NCBI GenBank assembly: GCA_905478195.1
Contig: CAJQHM010000119.1
Location: 1 to 64,000 of the forward strand
Length of the DNA: 64,000 nucleotides
Source of the DNA: an uncultured Pseudomonadales bacterium
GTDB lineage: Bacteria; Pseudomonadota; Gammaproteobacteria; Pseudomonadales; Pseudohongiellaceae
Direction: 5' to 3'
Position 1 is the first letter of the stretch. Each line of letters begins with the position of its first letter. The translations under genes were made by a program, and so were the position numbers. Of this stretch, positions 1-8,381 are shown piece after piece. Under the pieces are notes generated by a model, which did not search any database, was not told the origin of the DNA, and saw nothing but the letters and a program-made list of their open reading frames with translations.

Positions 1-27
1 AGAACCCGAAGAAGTTACCAATCAATC

Positions 28-44
28 TCGGAGCTTTGCCCCGA
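28..44. terminator. Hairpin after fliC
   Basis: A 7-bp stem (TCGGAGC / GCCCCGA, one G-U pair) with a TTT loop begins about 8 bases beyond the flagellin stop codon. The T-rich tail (AGATTTTG) lies on the plus-strand side, so as an intrinsic terminator it fits transcription arriving from outside the window better than fliC transcription. For fliC it may only stabilise the 3' end. Weak call. Confidence 0.3.
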
Positions 45-52
45 AGATTTTG

Positions 53-1093
53 TTACTGAAGCAAAGCGAGTACTGACTGCTTCACCTGGTTGGCCTGGGC
101 CAGCATCGCTGTCGAGGCCTGCGAAATGATCTGGGTTCTAGCCAGCTCACTTGTTTCTTCCGCGTAGTCAGCGTCTTCGATCCGGCTACGAGATGCGTCA
201 GTGTTTTGCGCAACGTTAGCCAAGTTATCAGCCGCGTACTCAAGGCGATTTATGTAAGCACCCAGTTTTGCTCGCTCTGACGCTGCTGCGGTAACTGCAG
301 TGTCAATCTGCAGAACCAATGCGGCCGCATTAGCGCTTGTCGTGATGTCGATGTACTTATCCTTCGTACCATCAGTGCTGTCGGAAGTGACTACTGCCTG
401 CTCGATATCGTCTTCGCCGGGATCCCGAGCTGAGTCATTATCCGAGTCAACGAAGCCAGCGTCATAGACCAACGAAGCCGATCCATACGCCGACGCGTCG
501 GTTCCGCCCGCGATGTCGTTAGCGGTAGTGCCAATGCCCACAATGGTATCTGCCCTATTGAAAGTTGTGCGCGGATCCCAAGACTTGAGATCCACGACCA
601 TCTCTTGGTTAGATCCCGCGCCTATCTGCAGTGTGACGCTTGTCTTAGTCGCAGTGCTGTTCGCCGCGTTATTGTCGCCGTTCAAGATGGAGATGCCGTT
701 CCACTCGGTGTTAACAGCAATTCGCTGGATTTCCAGGAACAACTGCTGAAGCTCGAGGTTTAGGGCAGCGCGGTCAGTAGCACTGTAGGTGCCACTGGCG
801 GCCTGGATAGCCAGCTCTCTCATCCGAGAAAGCATGTTGCTGATCTCAACAACAGCGCCCTCAGCAACCTGCAGCATGGCTATGCCATCGTTTGCATTGC
901 GCACTGCCTGCTCGAGGCCATCAACCTGAGACTGCATACGAGCCGCGATTGCAAGCCCTGCCGCATCATCGCCTGCTGAGTTGATCCTCATGCCTGTTGA
1001 GAGTCGTTCCATAGCTGTAGTCATGTCTCTGTCGTTTCGTTTAATCGCGTTCGACGCGAGCGTCGCGCTGATGTTTGTGTTTATAACTGTCAT
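53..1093 (-). CDS. fliC: Flagellin, filament subunit
   Basis: Encodes the main filament protein, 346 residues, exported by the flagellar type III system. The N-terminal D0/D1 helices begin MTVINTNISATLASNA and carry the conserved RLSTGMRINSAGDDAAGLAI stretch. The C-terminal D0/D1 ends in AMLAQANQVKQSVLALLQ, typical of gammaproteobacterial flagellins. The variable D2/D3 middle (about residues 150-260) is short and acidic. An AAGGAG ribosome site lies 7 bases before the ATG. Upstream is a roughly 200-base leader and a sigma-28-like promoter at 1304-1330. fliS is divergent next door. Only one flagellin gene is visible here; others could lie beyond the left edge. Confidence 0.96.
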   Translation of the reverse strand: MTVINTNISATLASNAIKRNDRDMTTAMERLSTGMRINSAGDDAAGLAIAARMQSQVDGLEQAVRNANDGIAMLQVAEGAVVEISNMLSRMRELAIQAASGTYSATDRAALNLELQQLFLEIQRIAVNTEWNGISILNGDNNAANSTATKTSVTLQIGAGSNQEMVVDLKSWDPRTTFNRADTIVGIGTTANDIAGGTDASAYGSASLVYDAGFVDSDNDSARDPGEDDIEQAVVTSDSTDGTKDKYIDITTSANAAALVLQIDTAVTAAASERAKLGAYINRLEYAADNLANVAQNTDASRSRIEDADYAEETSELARTQIISQASTAMLAQANQVKQSVLALLQ

Positions 1094-1297
1094 GGTAAGT
1101 CTCCTTCATTTGAATAACTAAAGAAGGTAATGCATCCCTACCAGTCACGGTAAGCACTGGGTTAGCTGGGATCGCATCCTCTTCTTCACCAGAGAGTTTC
1201 CGCTACCACCTACCCCCATAGGCTCATCGGTACCGATTACTCTTTGAATACGTTCATGACCAGGAGCGGTAGATTCTCATCCCTCGCTTCCGGTCAA
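1094..1297 (-). promoter_or_regulatory. Structured fliC mRNA leader
   Basis: Predicted flagellin 5' untranslated region of about 200 bases. It contains a nested hairpin: outer arms 1134-1138 / 1168-1172 (ATCCC/GGGAT) and inner arms 1141-1145 / 1156-1160 (CCAGT/ACTGG). On the transcribed strand it holds six GGA triplets, one of them in the Shine-Dalgarno sequence, the kind of pattern CsrA/RsmA recognises. A perfect 12-bp palindrome ATCGGTACCGAT lies at 1226-1237. Leader length depends on the inferred promoter; regulation is an inference. Confidence 0.4.
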
Positions 1298-1303
1298 GTG
1301 ATT

Positions 1304-1330
1304 AAATCGACACTTGCATTTCGAATATTA
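1304..1330 (-). promoter_or_regulatory. Sigma-28-like promoter of fliC
   Basis: On the minus strand TAAT-N15-GTCGATTT, compared with the enterobacterial FliA consensus TAAA-N15-GCCGATAA. The same two boxes at the same spacing precede flgM (26600-26626), and 16-base spacers occur before fliS, flgA, flgP and the gene at 36878-37822. The repetition at independent flagellar transcription units is the main support. Start of transcription expected near 1297. Confidence 0.6.
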
Positions 1331-1481
1331 AAAATTTTTTAAATTCTTACGATCGCAATGGTCGGTTGATTGAGGAGACTGAATTCATGCTGCAATTTAT
1401 AAGCTTTGTAAATTTCTTACTTATATAAAGAAGCATAAGTTAAAGAATTTCTTTCTAGATATATTTATCTTGGCGCGCAGC

Positions 1482-1509
1482 TAATTATTGCGGGACGTGA
1501 TGTCGATCT
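1482..1509 (+). promoter_or_regulatory. Sigma-28-like promoter of fliS
   Basis: TAAT-N16-GTCGATCT on the plus strand, about 76 bases upstream of the fliS start expected transcript. It shares both boxes with the fliC promoter on the other strand, so the fliC and fliS promoters stand back to back in the 1094-1592 gap. Apart from these promoters and the fliC leader, I see nothing else in that roughly 500-base stretch. Confidence 0.5.
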
Positions 1510-1592
1510 ATCTCCAAAGATAGGAAACAGATAACGAATCAGGGTAATCGTCCTGTATCGTTGTTGCCATGAATAGAGAGAGGGGAGTTTTC

Positions 1593-1985
1593 ATGAGTCC
1601 ACAAACAGTTGCAGCATTGAACATGTATGAAGGGGTAGTTACCTCCTCGTTCACCCAGATTAATCAATCAGATCAACACCAGATGGTACGTGTACTGCTG
1701 GAAGGAGCCGTTCGAAGGATCAGGGAATCCGTGGCGGCGCTGAGTCTGAATGATTTTGAGAAGAAGTCTATCCACGTGACGAAGGCACAAAAAATTATTT
1801 TCGGACTCAGGAGGACCCTAGATTTTGAAAAGGGTGGCGAAATTGCGATGAATCTCGATAGCCTCTATGACTACTGTATTCGGACTCTTACTTCGGCACA
1901 CTGCACGAATGACCGAAAAAAGTTTGCCGAAGCACAAGGCATACTTGAGGACCTTCTTTCCGGATGGAAAGAAATTAAGAAATAA
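1593..1985 (+). CDS. fliS: Flagellin export chaperone FliS
   Basis: Cytoplasmic helical chaperone that binds the flagellin C-terminus and prevents premature polymerisation. The FliS signature is clear: LDFEKGGEIAMNLDSLYDYC at about residues 76-95, followed by the last helices. I choose the ATG at 1593 (130 residues) because GGGGAG lies 6 bases upstream; an in-frame ATG at 1569 has no ribosome site. Family members are usually 125-140 residues. It is followed after 29 bases by a second, FliS-like ORF in the same orientation. Confidence 0.93.
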   Translation: MSPQTVAALNMYEGVVTSSFTQINQSDQHQMVRVLLEGAVRRIRESVAALSLNDFEKKSIHVTKAQKIIFGLRRTLDFEKGGEIAMNLDSLYDYCIRTLTSAHCTNDRKKFAEAQGILEDLLSGWKEIKK

Positions 1986-2014
1986 GTTCGTGTTTACCAA
2001 AAGGCTCGCCTAGA

Positions 2015-2416
2015 ATGAGAGATATTATACAAGAAACTTCTTCGACTGAGTTTCCTACATGGAATCCCAACCTGTCATTCGGCAAGAGCCAGAATGAATT
2101 GCTAAAAACTATCTACATTGGAATTATCGAGGGAGTTTCAGACACGCTCAGTTCCAGTGAAAGCTTAGACCTTATGACTGAGGGATTAATAAGGCTGCAA
2201 TCCATGCTCTTCTCTGTGTCACAACCCAGCTTTATGCTCAGTGATGAAAACATTCAGAAGAAGCTCGGATTATTTTACGCCTATTGCCAAAAGCAAATCC
2301 AGATCGGACTAGACACCCAAGACTGTAGCCACCTAGCAGAGCTGCCAGAGCACTTCACACAGCTCCTAAACACGATAGAGCTCTGCCCAATCAAGTGCGC
2401 TCCACAGTTTCACTAG
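2015..2416 (+). CDS. Divergent FliS-like protein
   Basis: Encodes 133 residues of unassigned function. By eye its C-terminal half follows the FliS pattern: QKKLGLFYAYCQKQI lines up with the NLDSLYDYCIRTL helix of the neighbouring FliS, with similar spacing to an upstream LIRLQSML helix (compare FGLRRTLDF). The EKGGEIA loop is missing. It could be a specialised chaperone occupying the place of FliT, or a decayed duplicate. Its start has only a weak AAGG ribosome site, consistent with translation coupled to fliS. Assignment as FliS-like is an inference from pattern, not a database match. Confidence 0.6.
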   Translation: MRDIIQETSSTEFPTWNPNLSFGKSQNELLKTIYIGIIEGVSDTLSSSESLDLMTEGLIRLQSMLFSVSQPSFMLSDENIQKKLGLFYAYCQKQIQIGLDTQDCSHLAELPEHFTQLLNTIELCPIKCAPQFH

Positions 2417-2437
2417 AAAACAGCTTTAGTTGTTGGT

Positions 2438-3352
2438 CTAACGGGGTAAACGCTTCATACGCTCATAGGTGATTAGGGCCTCCACCTGCTCGTCGCTCAT
2501 ATTTAGACCGGCGGCCAATTCTTTTATCTTACGAAGTTCGACCACGGAGATGACTCCATCCTCCAAAGACTCCTCGATCTCCCTATCAAGCATGGTCTTT
2601 TTAAGCGCCATCCTGTTGGAGAAAGAGGAGCTCACAATACCAGTCATTAATGCCACGGTGAGTACACCAATGATGGCGGTGAACGATCCAATTATTTTTC
2701 CGATCGGCGTCACAGGGGAGACATCGCCGTAACCTACCGTAGTTAGAGTGATAAGTGACCACCACATCGCATCCGGTATAGATGCAAAGTCCTCCGGTTG
2801 CGCATCGGCCTCAGCAAGGTAGAGTGCTGCGCTAGAAAAAAACATCGCCACAAACAGGAGGTATAGGGTCGCAAGTAGAGAGTTCTTCTCTTCGGCGATC
2901 ACCGAATACACATCCGAAAAAGCGCTGGAATAGTGACTGATCTTGAGGAGGCGCAGAAGCCGCAAGATCCTGACCCAGCGTAGATCAAGCGCGACGCCCA
3001 CCACTTGGAGCAGGCCCGGTAAAATTGATACAAGGTCAACAATTCCCGTAAAACTGAATATATAGCGCAAGCGGCGGGACGAGCTTGTACCAGAGATGTC
3101 GTATTTAGAAGCTGCTGTCCAAACCCTCAAAGCATATTCAATCGAAAATAAGACCAATGACACTATTTCGACTGTCTGGAAAAACCCTCCATACTCCTCG
3201 GCCAGCGAGCTCACCGACTCAAGACTCACACAGACCAAATTAAAGATAATCAACAAGGATAAGAAAAGGTCACAGCTGAAACTATAAATGTCGCCTCGCG
3301 ATCCCTTATCTATTATTTCGAGCATCCTGTCTCTGAGAGCTAGATAGGTCAT
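2438..3352 (-). CDS. Voltage-gated potassium channel, six-helix
   Basis: A 304-residue inner-membrane cation channel of the voltage-gated (VIC) superfamily. It has six predicted membrane helices. S4 carries positive residues at every third place (RWVRILRLLRLLK, about residues 124-136), and a pore loop with the K+ filter TTVGYGD (about 203-209) precedes S6. A cytoplasmic acidic tail of about 60 residues follows. Its ATG overlaps the stop of the upstream sigma-54 activator by 4 bases (ATGA), so the two are translationally coupled. No RCK/TrkA domain is present. Ion selectivity is inferred from the filter. Confidence 0.88.
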   Translation of the reverse strand: MTYLALRDRMLEIIDKGSRGDIYSFSCDLFLSLLIIFNLVCVSLESVSSLAEEYGGFFQTVEIVSLVLFSIEYALRVWTAASKYDISGTSSSRRLRYIFSFTGIVDLVSILPGLLQVVGVALDLRWVRILRLLRLLKISHYSSAFSDVYSVIAEEKNSLLATLYLLFVAMFFSSAALYLAEADAQPEDFASIPDAMWWSLITLTTVGYGDVSPVTPIGKIIGSFTAIIGVLTVALMTGIVSSSFSNRMALKKTMLDREIEESLEDGVISVVELRKIKELAAGLNMSDEQVEALITYERMKRLPR

Positions 3353-4437
3353 TTCGATGGCTTCTGATTAAACCCAAACTTGTTCATTTTTTGTATCAAC
3401 GTCGTCCTCGGCATACTTAGAACCTGTGCAGATTTAGAAACATTCCACCCACACCTATCGAGGGCTGCGATAACTAGATTGCGTTCGATACTATTCAAAA
3501 CGTTCGGTGCGTCAATGCCCCCAGGCGGTAGGGTGGTTTTTACCTCACTCAATCCGATTATTTGTTCGTAATCAAAAAGATCCTCAATCTCTTCACGCTC
3601 GACTTTTTGAGCTTCGGCAGGCGCTTCAGCCTCCTCCGGCCCATTCTCTTCGTATAGCTGCGCTATAGGAGCCGGCAAGAACTGACTGGGAATATCAATG
3701 AACCGAATAACAGGCCCAGAAGTGAGCACGCATACACGCTGCACAAAGTTGGAGAGCTCCCTCACGTTGCCGGGCCAATCGTGAGCGATCATCGCGGCCA
3801 AAGACTTCTCAGAGATGGCGAGCTTAACTGGCTTCGATTCACAGAACTTTTTCAAGAAGTGGTGCACCAGCCTCTCTATATCTTGAGGCCGGTCCCTGAG
3901 CGGCGGAACCACAACAGGCAGGACATTCAATCGATGGAAGAGATCCTCACGAAAATGACCTGCCAACGCCATTGCTTCCAGATCTTTATTGGTAGCTGCG
4001 ACCAGTCGAACATCCGTCTGTATCGACTGATTTCCGCCTACTGGCTGCACTTTCTGCTCCTCCATGACCCGGAGCAACTTTACTTGGAGGTCGAATGGCA
4101 TGTCGCCGATCTCATCTAAGACCAGGGTGCCTGTATCTGCCAGTTGAAACTTTCCCTTTCGATCACATGTAGCGCCGGTAAACGCACCCTTTACGTGCCC
4201 GAATATCTCACTCTCTAATAGCTGATCTGGGATTGCACCACAGTTTATAAAAACAAGCTGCCCAGTTCTTCCGGACTTACGATGAATTTCCTTGCAAATC
4301 AGTTCTTTACCTACCCCTGATTCACCCAGAACCAAAATAGGGGCATCGACCACCGCGAACTTAGCGAGCAGTGACTTTAACTCTACTGTCGGTCGACTCG
4401 CGCCAATAATAGGATCGGTTTCTTGTGCTGAAGGCAT
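3349..4437 (-). CDS. FleQ/FlrA-type sigma-54 activator lacking N-domain
   Basis: Enhancer-binding ATPase expected to activate RNA polymerase with sigma-54. Nearly all of it is the AAA+ domain: Walker A GESGVGKE, the sigma-54 contact loop GAFTGA, Walker B LVLDEIGD, and arginine-finger FREDLFHRLN. A Fis-type helix-turn-helix ends it (SMPRTTLIQKMNKFGF), the form seen in FleQ, FlrA and LafK. Only about 12 residues precede the AAA+ domain, so the usual receiver or FleQ domain is absent, as is the LFRS element that FleQ uses for cyclic-di-GMP. I start at ATG 4437 because GGAAGG is 5 bases upstream; the GTG at 4443 overlaps that site. It is a candidate activator of the flgB and flhA promoters. Confidence 0.85.
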   Translation of the reverse strand: MPSAQETDPIIGASRPTVELKSLLAKFAVVDAPILVLGESGVGKELICKEIHRKSGRTGQLVFINCGAIPDQLLESEIFGHVKGAFTGATCDRKGKFQLADTGTLVLDEIGDMPFDLQVKLLRVMEEQKVQPVGGNQSIQTDVRLVAATNKDLEAMALAGHFREDLFHRLNVLPVVVPPLRDRPQDIERLVHHFLKKFCESKPVKLAISEKSLAAMIAHDWPGNVRELSNFVQRVCVLTSGPVIRFIDIPSQFLPAPIAQLYEENGPEEAEAPAEAQKVEREEIEDLFDYEQIIGLSEVKTTLPPGGIDAPNVLNSIERNLVIAALDRCGWNVSKSAQVLSMPRTTLIQKMNKFGFNQKPSK

Positions 4438-4642
4438 GGGCACCTTCCCAGTTTTAATTAGAATAATTCGACAAAAAGCTATTTCCTGTGCAATTTCTGC
4501 CAGTGCGTGTCCTCACGACGCGGCATTGTATCAAAAAATGAGCATTTAGATTACTCTTCGACATAGACGATGCGTGAGGAATTGGCAGGATTTCTTAAAA
4601 CTGGCCGCAAGCCAATTTTGATACCGGAGCCGAGGCAACCTT

Positions 4643-6334
4643 ATGAGATTTCAGATATTGATTGAATTGGCTCTGCTCCTGGTAGTGGGCACAGTCATGG
4701 GCCTGGTCATGGCCATCATGGCAAACGGCTTTGTTGAGGGAGTAAGCGCAGCCGCAAACCTGCGAGCTTCATCCGAATATCTGCAGTTCTCTGTTGCGGG
4801 AACAACCTACTCAGCCATGGCGCCGTTAATCTTGCTGCTGGCGGCGGTGATTATAATAATCCTGAGGAGAACTCTAAAACTTGACAGCTGGGCGGGGCCT
4901 GCAGACTCAATACTGGCAGCACATACGGATTCTAGAGAATTAGACATTAAAAAGGGCCTTGCATCGACATTTGCCGCGTTCACGTCTGCTGCAGGCGGTG
5001 GCTCGGTTGGGCAGTATGGGCCCCTCGTTCATTTCGGGGCCACTGTCGGCAGCCTCTTCCAGAGGGTCGGATTGACCCAAATTTCAGGCGATGTCTTTCT
5101 CGGATGTGGCGTGGCAGCGGCCATATCTGCCGGCTTCAATGCCCCTCTGGCGGGCGTCATCTTCGCTCACGAGGCAATTCTGAGACATTTTTCACTGAGA
5201 GCTGTTGCGCCTATCTTTATAGCCTCGATAAGTGCCAGCTCATTCGACCAGCAACTCTTCCCGGCGAATCAGTCAACATTTCAAATAGTCGCAAACGCAC
5301 CCCCCTTGATACAAACAGTCCCATACCTAATTGTCGCTGGAATGATATTCGCTGGTCTTGCGCTATCGTTTATGCTGGCCCTCCGATACGCGGCAGTTGT
5401 GGGTAAGAAAATTCAATCTAAAAACATAGAGCCCCCTTTAATCGCCGCGGTCGTATGCGGCGGGTTCGGTATTTTTGTGCCTGAGATCCTCGGAATCGGT
5501 GTCGACGTTGTCAACAATCTATTCCAAGGAGGTTACAGCATCCAATACATCGCATTAATTTTAGTGCTAAAACTAGCCATAACAGCGCTTTGCATAGGCT
5601 TTGGCTTATTTGGTGGCGTGTTCTCTCCCGCCCTGTTTATCGGTGTATCCGCTGGAGCGATAGTCAGTACAGTGCTCAGTTTTTCGGCATCTGCTAGCCT
5701 GAATCAGGTAATGATGATCGCTGGCATGGCAGCCGTGAGCTCCTCTGTTATAGGAGCTCCGATTGCAGTTATATTGATCGTCCTCGAACTCACTGGCTCC
5801 TACGAATATGCCGTCAGCGCGATGGTGGCAGTGATAGTCAGCAGCTTAATCACTCACCGAGTCTTTGGCTTGTCTTACTTTGACAGGCAATTGAAAGATA
5901 GAGGAATAGACATGTCCCTTGGACGAGAAGATATTCAGCTGAGCAGGACGTACTTGAAGAACCACTTATCGAGGGAATGTATAATAGTAGAAGCCTCTGA
6001 ATCAGGCTCAAGTCTTAGCGAAATAATGACTGAGAGACAGATGACCGAGGCATATGTCATTGGTCGAAAGGACGTCTTGGTTGGGAAGGTAGATATCTTC
6101 GGAGCTCAGCAGGCTAGAGGCAATCCTATTGCTACAGAGCTCATTAAAGATCCCCTCATCCTGAAAGAGACTGACTCACTGAAAACTGCGCTGGCTTCAA
6201 TAGAAAGCTTTGTCGGAGAAAGTGTTCCCATTGTAAACGACGCCGGCGAATTTCAAGGCGTACTAACGGAAGGTATGTTGTTTTCAGCTGCATCCTCGGT
6301 AAAGGCTGCAATAACAAAGCTAGAGAAGGAATAA
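4643..6334 (+). CDS. ClC-family chloride channel/antiporter with CBS domains
   Basis: A 563-residue membrane transporter of the ClC family. The N-terminal 400 residues hold the hydrophobic core with the three anion-site signatures in variant form: GGGSVGQYGPLVHFG (about 113-127), GGVFSPALFIG and GAPIAVILIVLELTG. The C-terminal 150 residues are a pair of CBS modules that bind nucleotides in relatives. The gating glutamate usually found in GREGP is replaced (GQYGP), which in other ClCs marks a channel rather than an exchanger; that reading is an inference. The Sel1 gene follows 4 bases later. Confidence 0.87.
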   Translation: MRFQILIELALLLVVGTVMGLVMAIMANGFVEGVSAAANLRASSEYLQFSVAGTTYSAMAPLILLLAAVIIIILRRTLKLDSWAGPADSILAAHTDSRELDIKKGLASTFAAFTSAAGGGSVGQYGPLVHFGATVGSLFQRVGLTQISGDVFLGCGVAAAISAGFNAPLAGVIFAHEAILRHFSLRAVAPIFIASISASSFDQQLFPANQSTFQIVANAPPLIQTVPYLIVAGMIFAGLALSFMLALRYAAVVGKKIQSKNIEPPLIAAVVCGGFGIFVPEILGIGVDVVNNLFQGGYSIQYIALILVLKLAITALCIGFGLFGGVFSPALFIGVSAGAIVSTVLSFSASASLNQVMMIAGMAAVSSSVIGAPIAVILIVLELTGSYEYAVSAMVAVIVSSLITHRVFGLSYFDRQLKDRGIDMSLGREDIQLSRTYLKNHLSRECIIVEASESGSSLSEIMTERQMTEAYVIGRKDVLVGKVDIFGAQQARGNPIATELIKDPLILKETDSLKTALASIESFVGESVPIVNDAGEFQGVLTEGMLFSAASSVKAAITKLEKE

Positions 6335-6338
6335 TCAT

Positions 6339-7058
6339 ATGAATAAGTCCGGGCGCTTTTATGCCTTAACTTTTGCTATTTACTGCGTACTGTCACAGTC
6401 AACAGTTTTGGCCCAAGAGGACAGGTTCGATGCAGGAGTTGCAGCGAACGAAAGGGGGCATTTTGCAACAGCGCTTAGGGCATGGCTACCGTTGGCAGAG
6501 GAAGGCGTCGCCGAAGCTCAAAACAATGTTGGGCACATGTATGAGAAGGGCTTAGGTGTCGCGCAAAATTATGCAAACGCAATGCAGTGGTATCGGCGAG
6601 CAGCCGAACAAGGTCTTGCAGAGGCGCAACTGAATATAGGACTTCTTTATTACTATGGATATGGCGTAGCAACGAACCACCGCGAGGCTGTGAGTTGGTT
6701 CAGAGAGGCTTCCGAGGGTGAACTTCCAGAAGCAGAATATATGCTAGCCCTTGCCTATGAGCAAGGCACTGGAATTGAACTTGATTATAGGGAAGCGAGG
6801 CGGCTTTTTTTAAAGTCTGCCCGAGCTAATTATGCGCCGGCGCAAATGATGTTCGCATTCATGCTTCAAGCAGGCGAGGGGCTCGATTCGGACCCTTTGA
6901 GGGCATATGTCTGGGGTAAAATAGCTGAATTAAATGGCTCAGAAGAAGCAATTGATGTGACAAGTATTTCCACCATCCTTTTAGAGGATGACGAGACTAT
7001 CGAAGCAGAATCCATACTAAGGCGGTGTTTAGAGGAAGGGTTAGAGAATTGCCCTTAG
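6339..7058 (+). CDS. Secreted Sel1-repeat protein
   Basis: A 239-residue exported protein. The N-terminal signal peptide ends near TVLAQ. It is followed by about four Sel1-like (TPR-type) repeats between residues 50 and 190, recognisable from units such as AEAQNNVGHMYEKGLGV and AEAQLNIGLLYYYGYGV. Sel1 repeats mediate protein-protein contacts, often with envelope partners; no specific role can be given. It is in an apparent operon with the ClC transporter. Its stop codon overlaps the end of the convergent motB-like gene by 4 bases, leaving no room for a terminator between them. Confidence 0.85.
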   Translation: MNKSGRFYALTFAIYCVLSQSTVLAQEDRFDAGVAANERGHFATALRAWLPLAEEGVAEAQNNVGHMYEKGLGVAQNYANAMQWYRRAAEQGLAEAQLNIGLLYYYGYGVATNHREAVSWFREASEGELPEAEYMLALAYEQGTGIELDYREARRLFLKSARANYAPAQMMFAFMLQAGEGLDSDPLRAYVWGKIAELNGSEEAIDVTSISTILLEDDETIEAESILRRCLEEGLENCP

Positions 7059-8368
7059 GTACCTCGAACAATGACCTCGATTCTCCGGTTCATTGCCCGC
7101 CCGTCCAGAGTATCGTTACTCGCAACGGGCTTGGTGTCTGAATGACCTTCTACAACAACACTCCCTGGCATCAGGAACCCCTGTTGCAACAAATAATCTG
7201 CAACCCTTGAGGACCGCGCGGACGACAAATCCCAGTTGTCCCTGTATCTTCCCCCGAACGCTAATGGTATGTCGTCAGTGTGCCCTTCAATCTCAACAAG
7301 ACCCCCGGCTCCCGCGAGAGAGGCACCAACTCGGTTAAGCACCTCATAAAAGCCTTGCTCCAGCTCTGCACTCCCGCTTTGAAAGCTGCCCTGTTCACTG
7401 AGGGTGATGATTACATCCTCTCCATCAAGAGAAACCCGTGCTAAGCCATCTGCAATCTCTTCGTTTAGATTCGAACGGATAAGCTCATACCGATCAGTTG
7501 CGAGGCTATCCTCTCGGTATTGTTCTGAATTATACCAGTCTTGAGAATTGCCGCGCTGGAGAGCTCCACCACTGAGTGTGATCAGTTCACTGGTATTTGA
7601 TTGAACTAAAGCAATACGAGCAAGTGCATCGATCATATCTCCCGTAATTCGCTGCCCACCCGCAGAAGACCCCTGCCTGACAGGGAAAGATACATCGATA
7701 CCTAATTCAGTCTGAGATATGTTGATCATGCCTTGTGAAATTTCCTCACGCAGTTCTTGAGTGAGTTGATCGAGCGCATTAGTCTCTGCAGAACCATCTC
7801 CGATGTTGAAGGATAGCTCGTCATCATTAGGCTCTTCATCAGTTTTTTGTTCCTCAATACGATTTGAAGCCGTGGGGTCAGTCACCGTCCTCTCGTACTG
7901 CTGAAGAATGATACTCTCGGCAGTCGGCGGTTCAATAGAAGGTATGACTGTCTGCACACCGAAGGCACTTCTCATCGAACCCGCGACTTCCTTATACTTT
8001 GGAACATTTACCTGTGCGAATGAGAGAATAAGAACAAAAAACGCCATCAAGAGTGTCGCCATATCAGCAAATGTCGCCATCCATGCCGGTGCTCCTTTAT
8101 TGCACGCAGGGCAATCCTCACCAGCCTCCTCGGCCTCATTGCCCTCTCCTTCGCCTTGTTCCTGCTCTTCTGCGTCGGGGCCTTGCTCTTGATCCTCGTC
8201 GCCGGCGTCTTCCTCACCTATACCATCACCACTTTCAATGCTCACAGAATCACGGTCCTGTTGACCACTTGGGTCTTCACCAGGGCTTGAAGACTGCTGC
8301 ACGGCTTGATCCTCACCCCCGCCTTCGAGCTCAGAATTTTTTTGATCTATGTCTTCTACGTCACTCAT
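7055..8368 (-). CDS. motB: Second MotB/PomB-like stator protein
   Basis: 437 residues. An 85-residue, strongly acidic Glu/Gly-rich cytoplasmic N-terminus ends at CPACNKGAPAW. A single membrane helix follows with the ion-binding aspartate (WMATFADMATLLMAFF, Asp about 102), then a plug/linker of about 190 residues and a C-terminal OmpA-like peptidoglycan-binding domain (GHTDDIPLAFGGRYRDNWDL, LSSARSSRVADYLL). It resembles PomB, in which Cys residues also precede the helix. It is the third gene of motA-motB-motB. With the paralogue at 8382-9623 it either forms mixed stators or a second stator type sharing the same MotA. Confidence 0.9.
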   Translation of the reverse strand: MSDVEDIDQKNSELEGGGEDQAVQQSSSPGEDPSGQQDRDSVSIESGDGIGEEDAGDEDQEQGPDAEEQEQGEGEGNEAEEAGEDCPACNKGAPAWMATFADMATLLMAFFVLILSFAQVNVPKYKEVAGSMRSAFGVQTVIPSIEPPTAESIILQQYERTVTDPTASNRIEEQKTDEEPNDDELSFNIGDGSAETNALDQLTQELREEISQGMINISQTELGIDVSFPVRQGSSAGGQRITGDMIDALARIALVQSNTSELITLSGGALQRGNSQDWYNSEQYREDSLATDRYELIRSNLNEEIADGLARVSLDGEDVIITLSEQGSFQSGSAELEQGFYEVLNRVGASLAGAGGLVEIEGHTDDIPLAFGGRYRDNWDLSSARSSRVADYLLQQGFLMPGSVVVEGHSDTKPVASNDTLDGRAMNRRIEVIVRGT

Positions 8369-8381
8369 GATCGTAATCTAG

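Noticed and set aside
513-749. Plus-strand ORF within fliC
   Set aside because: It is antisense to conserved flagellin sequence, has no family resemblance and no ribosome site; similar long antisense frames in atp, mnmG and flg genes were left out for the same reason.
1094-1297. Cyclic-di-GMP (GEMM-I) riboswitch in the fliC leader
   Set aside because: A segment resembling GGTAGCGG is present, but the core elements of the class (GCACAGGGCAAACC and GGACGCAAAGCC) are missing, so the fold cannot be supported.
4438-4642. Sigma-54 or sigma-28 promoter between the FleQ-like gene and the ClC gene
   Set aside because: TTGGCAGG lacks GC at the required distance and no TAAT-N15/16-GTCGAT site occurs; nothing else was found in this gap.
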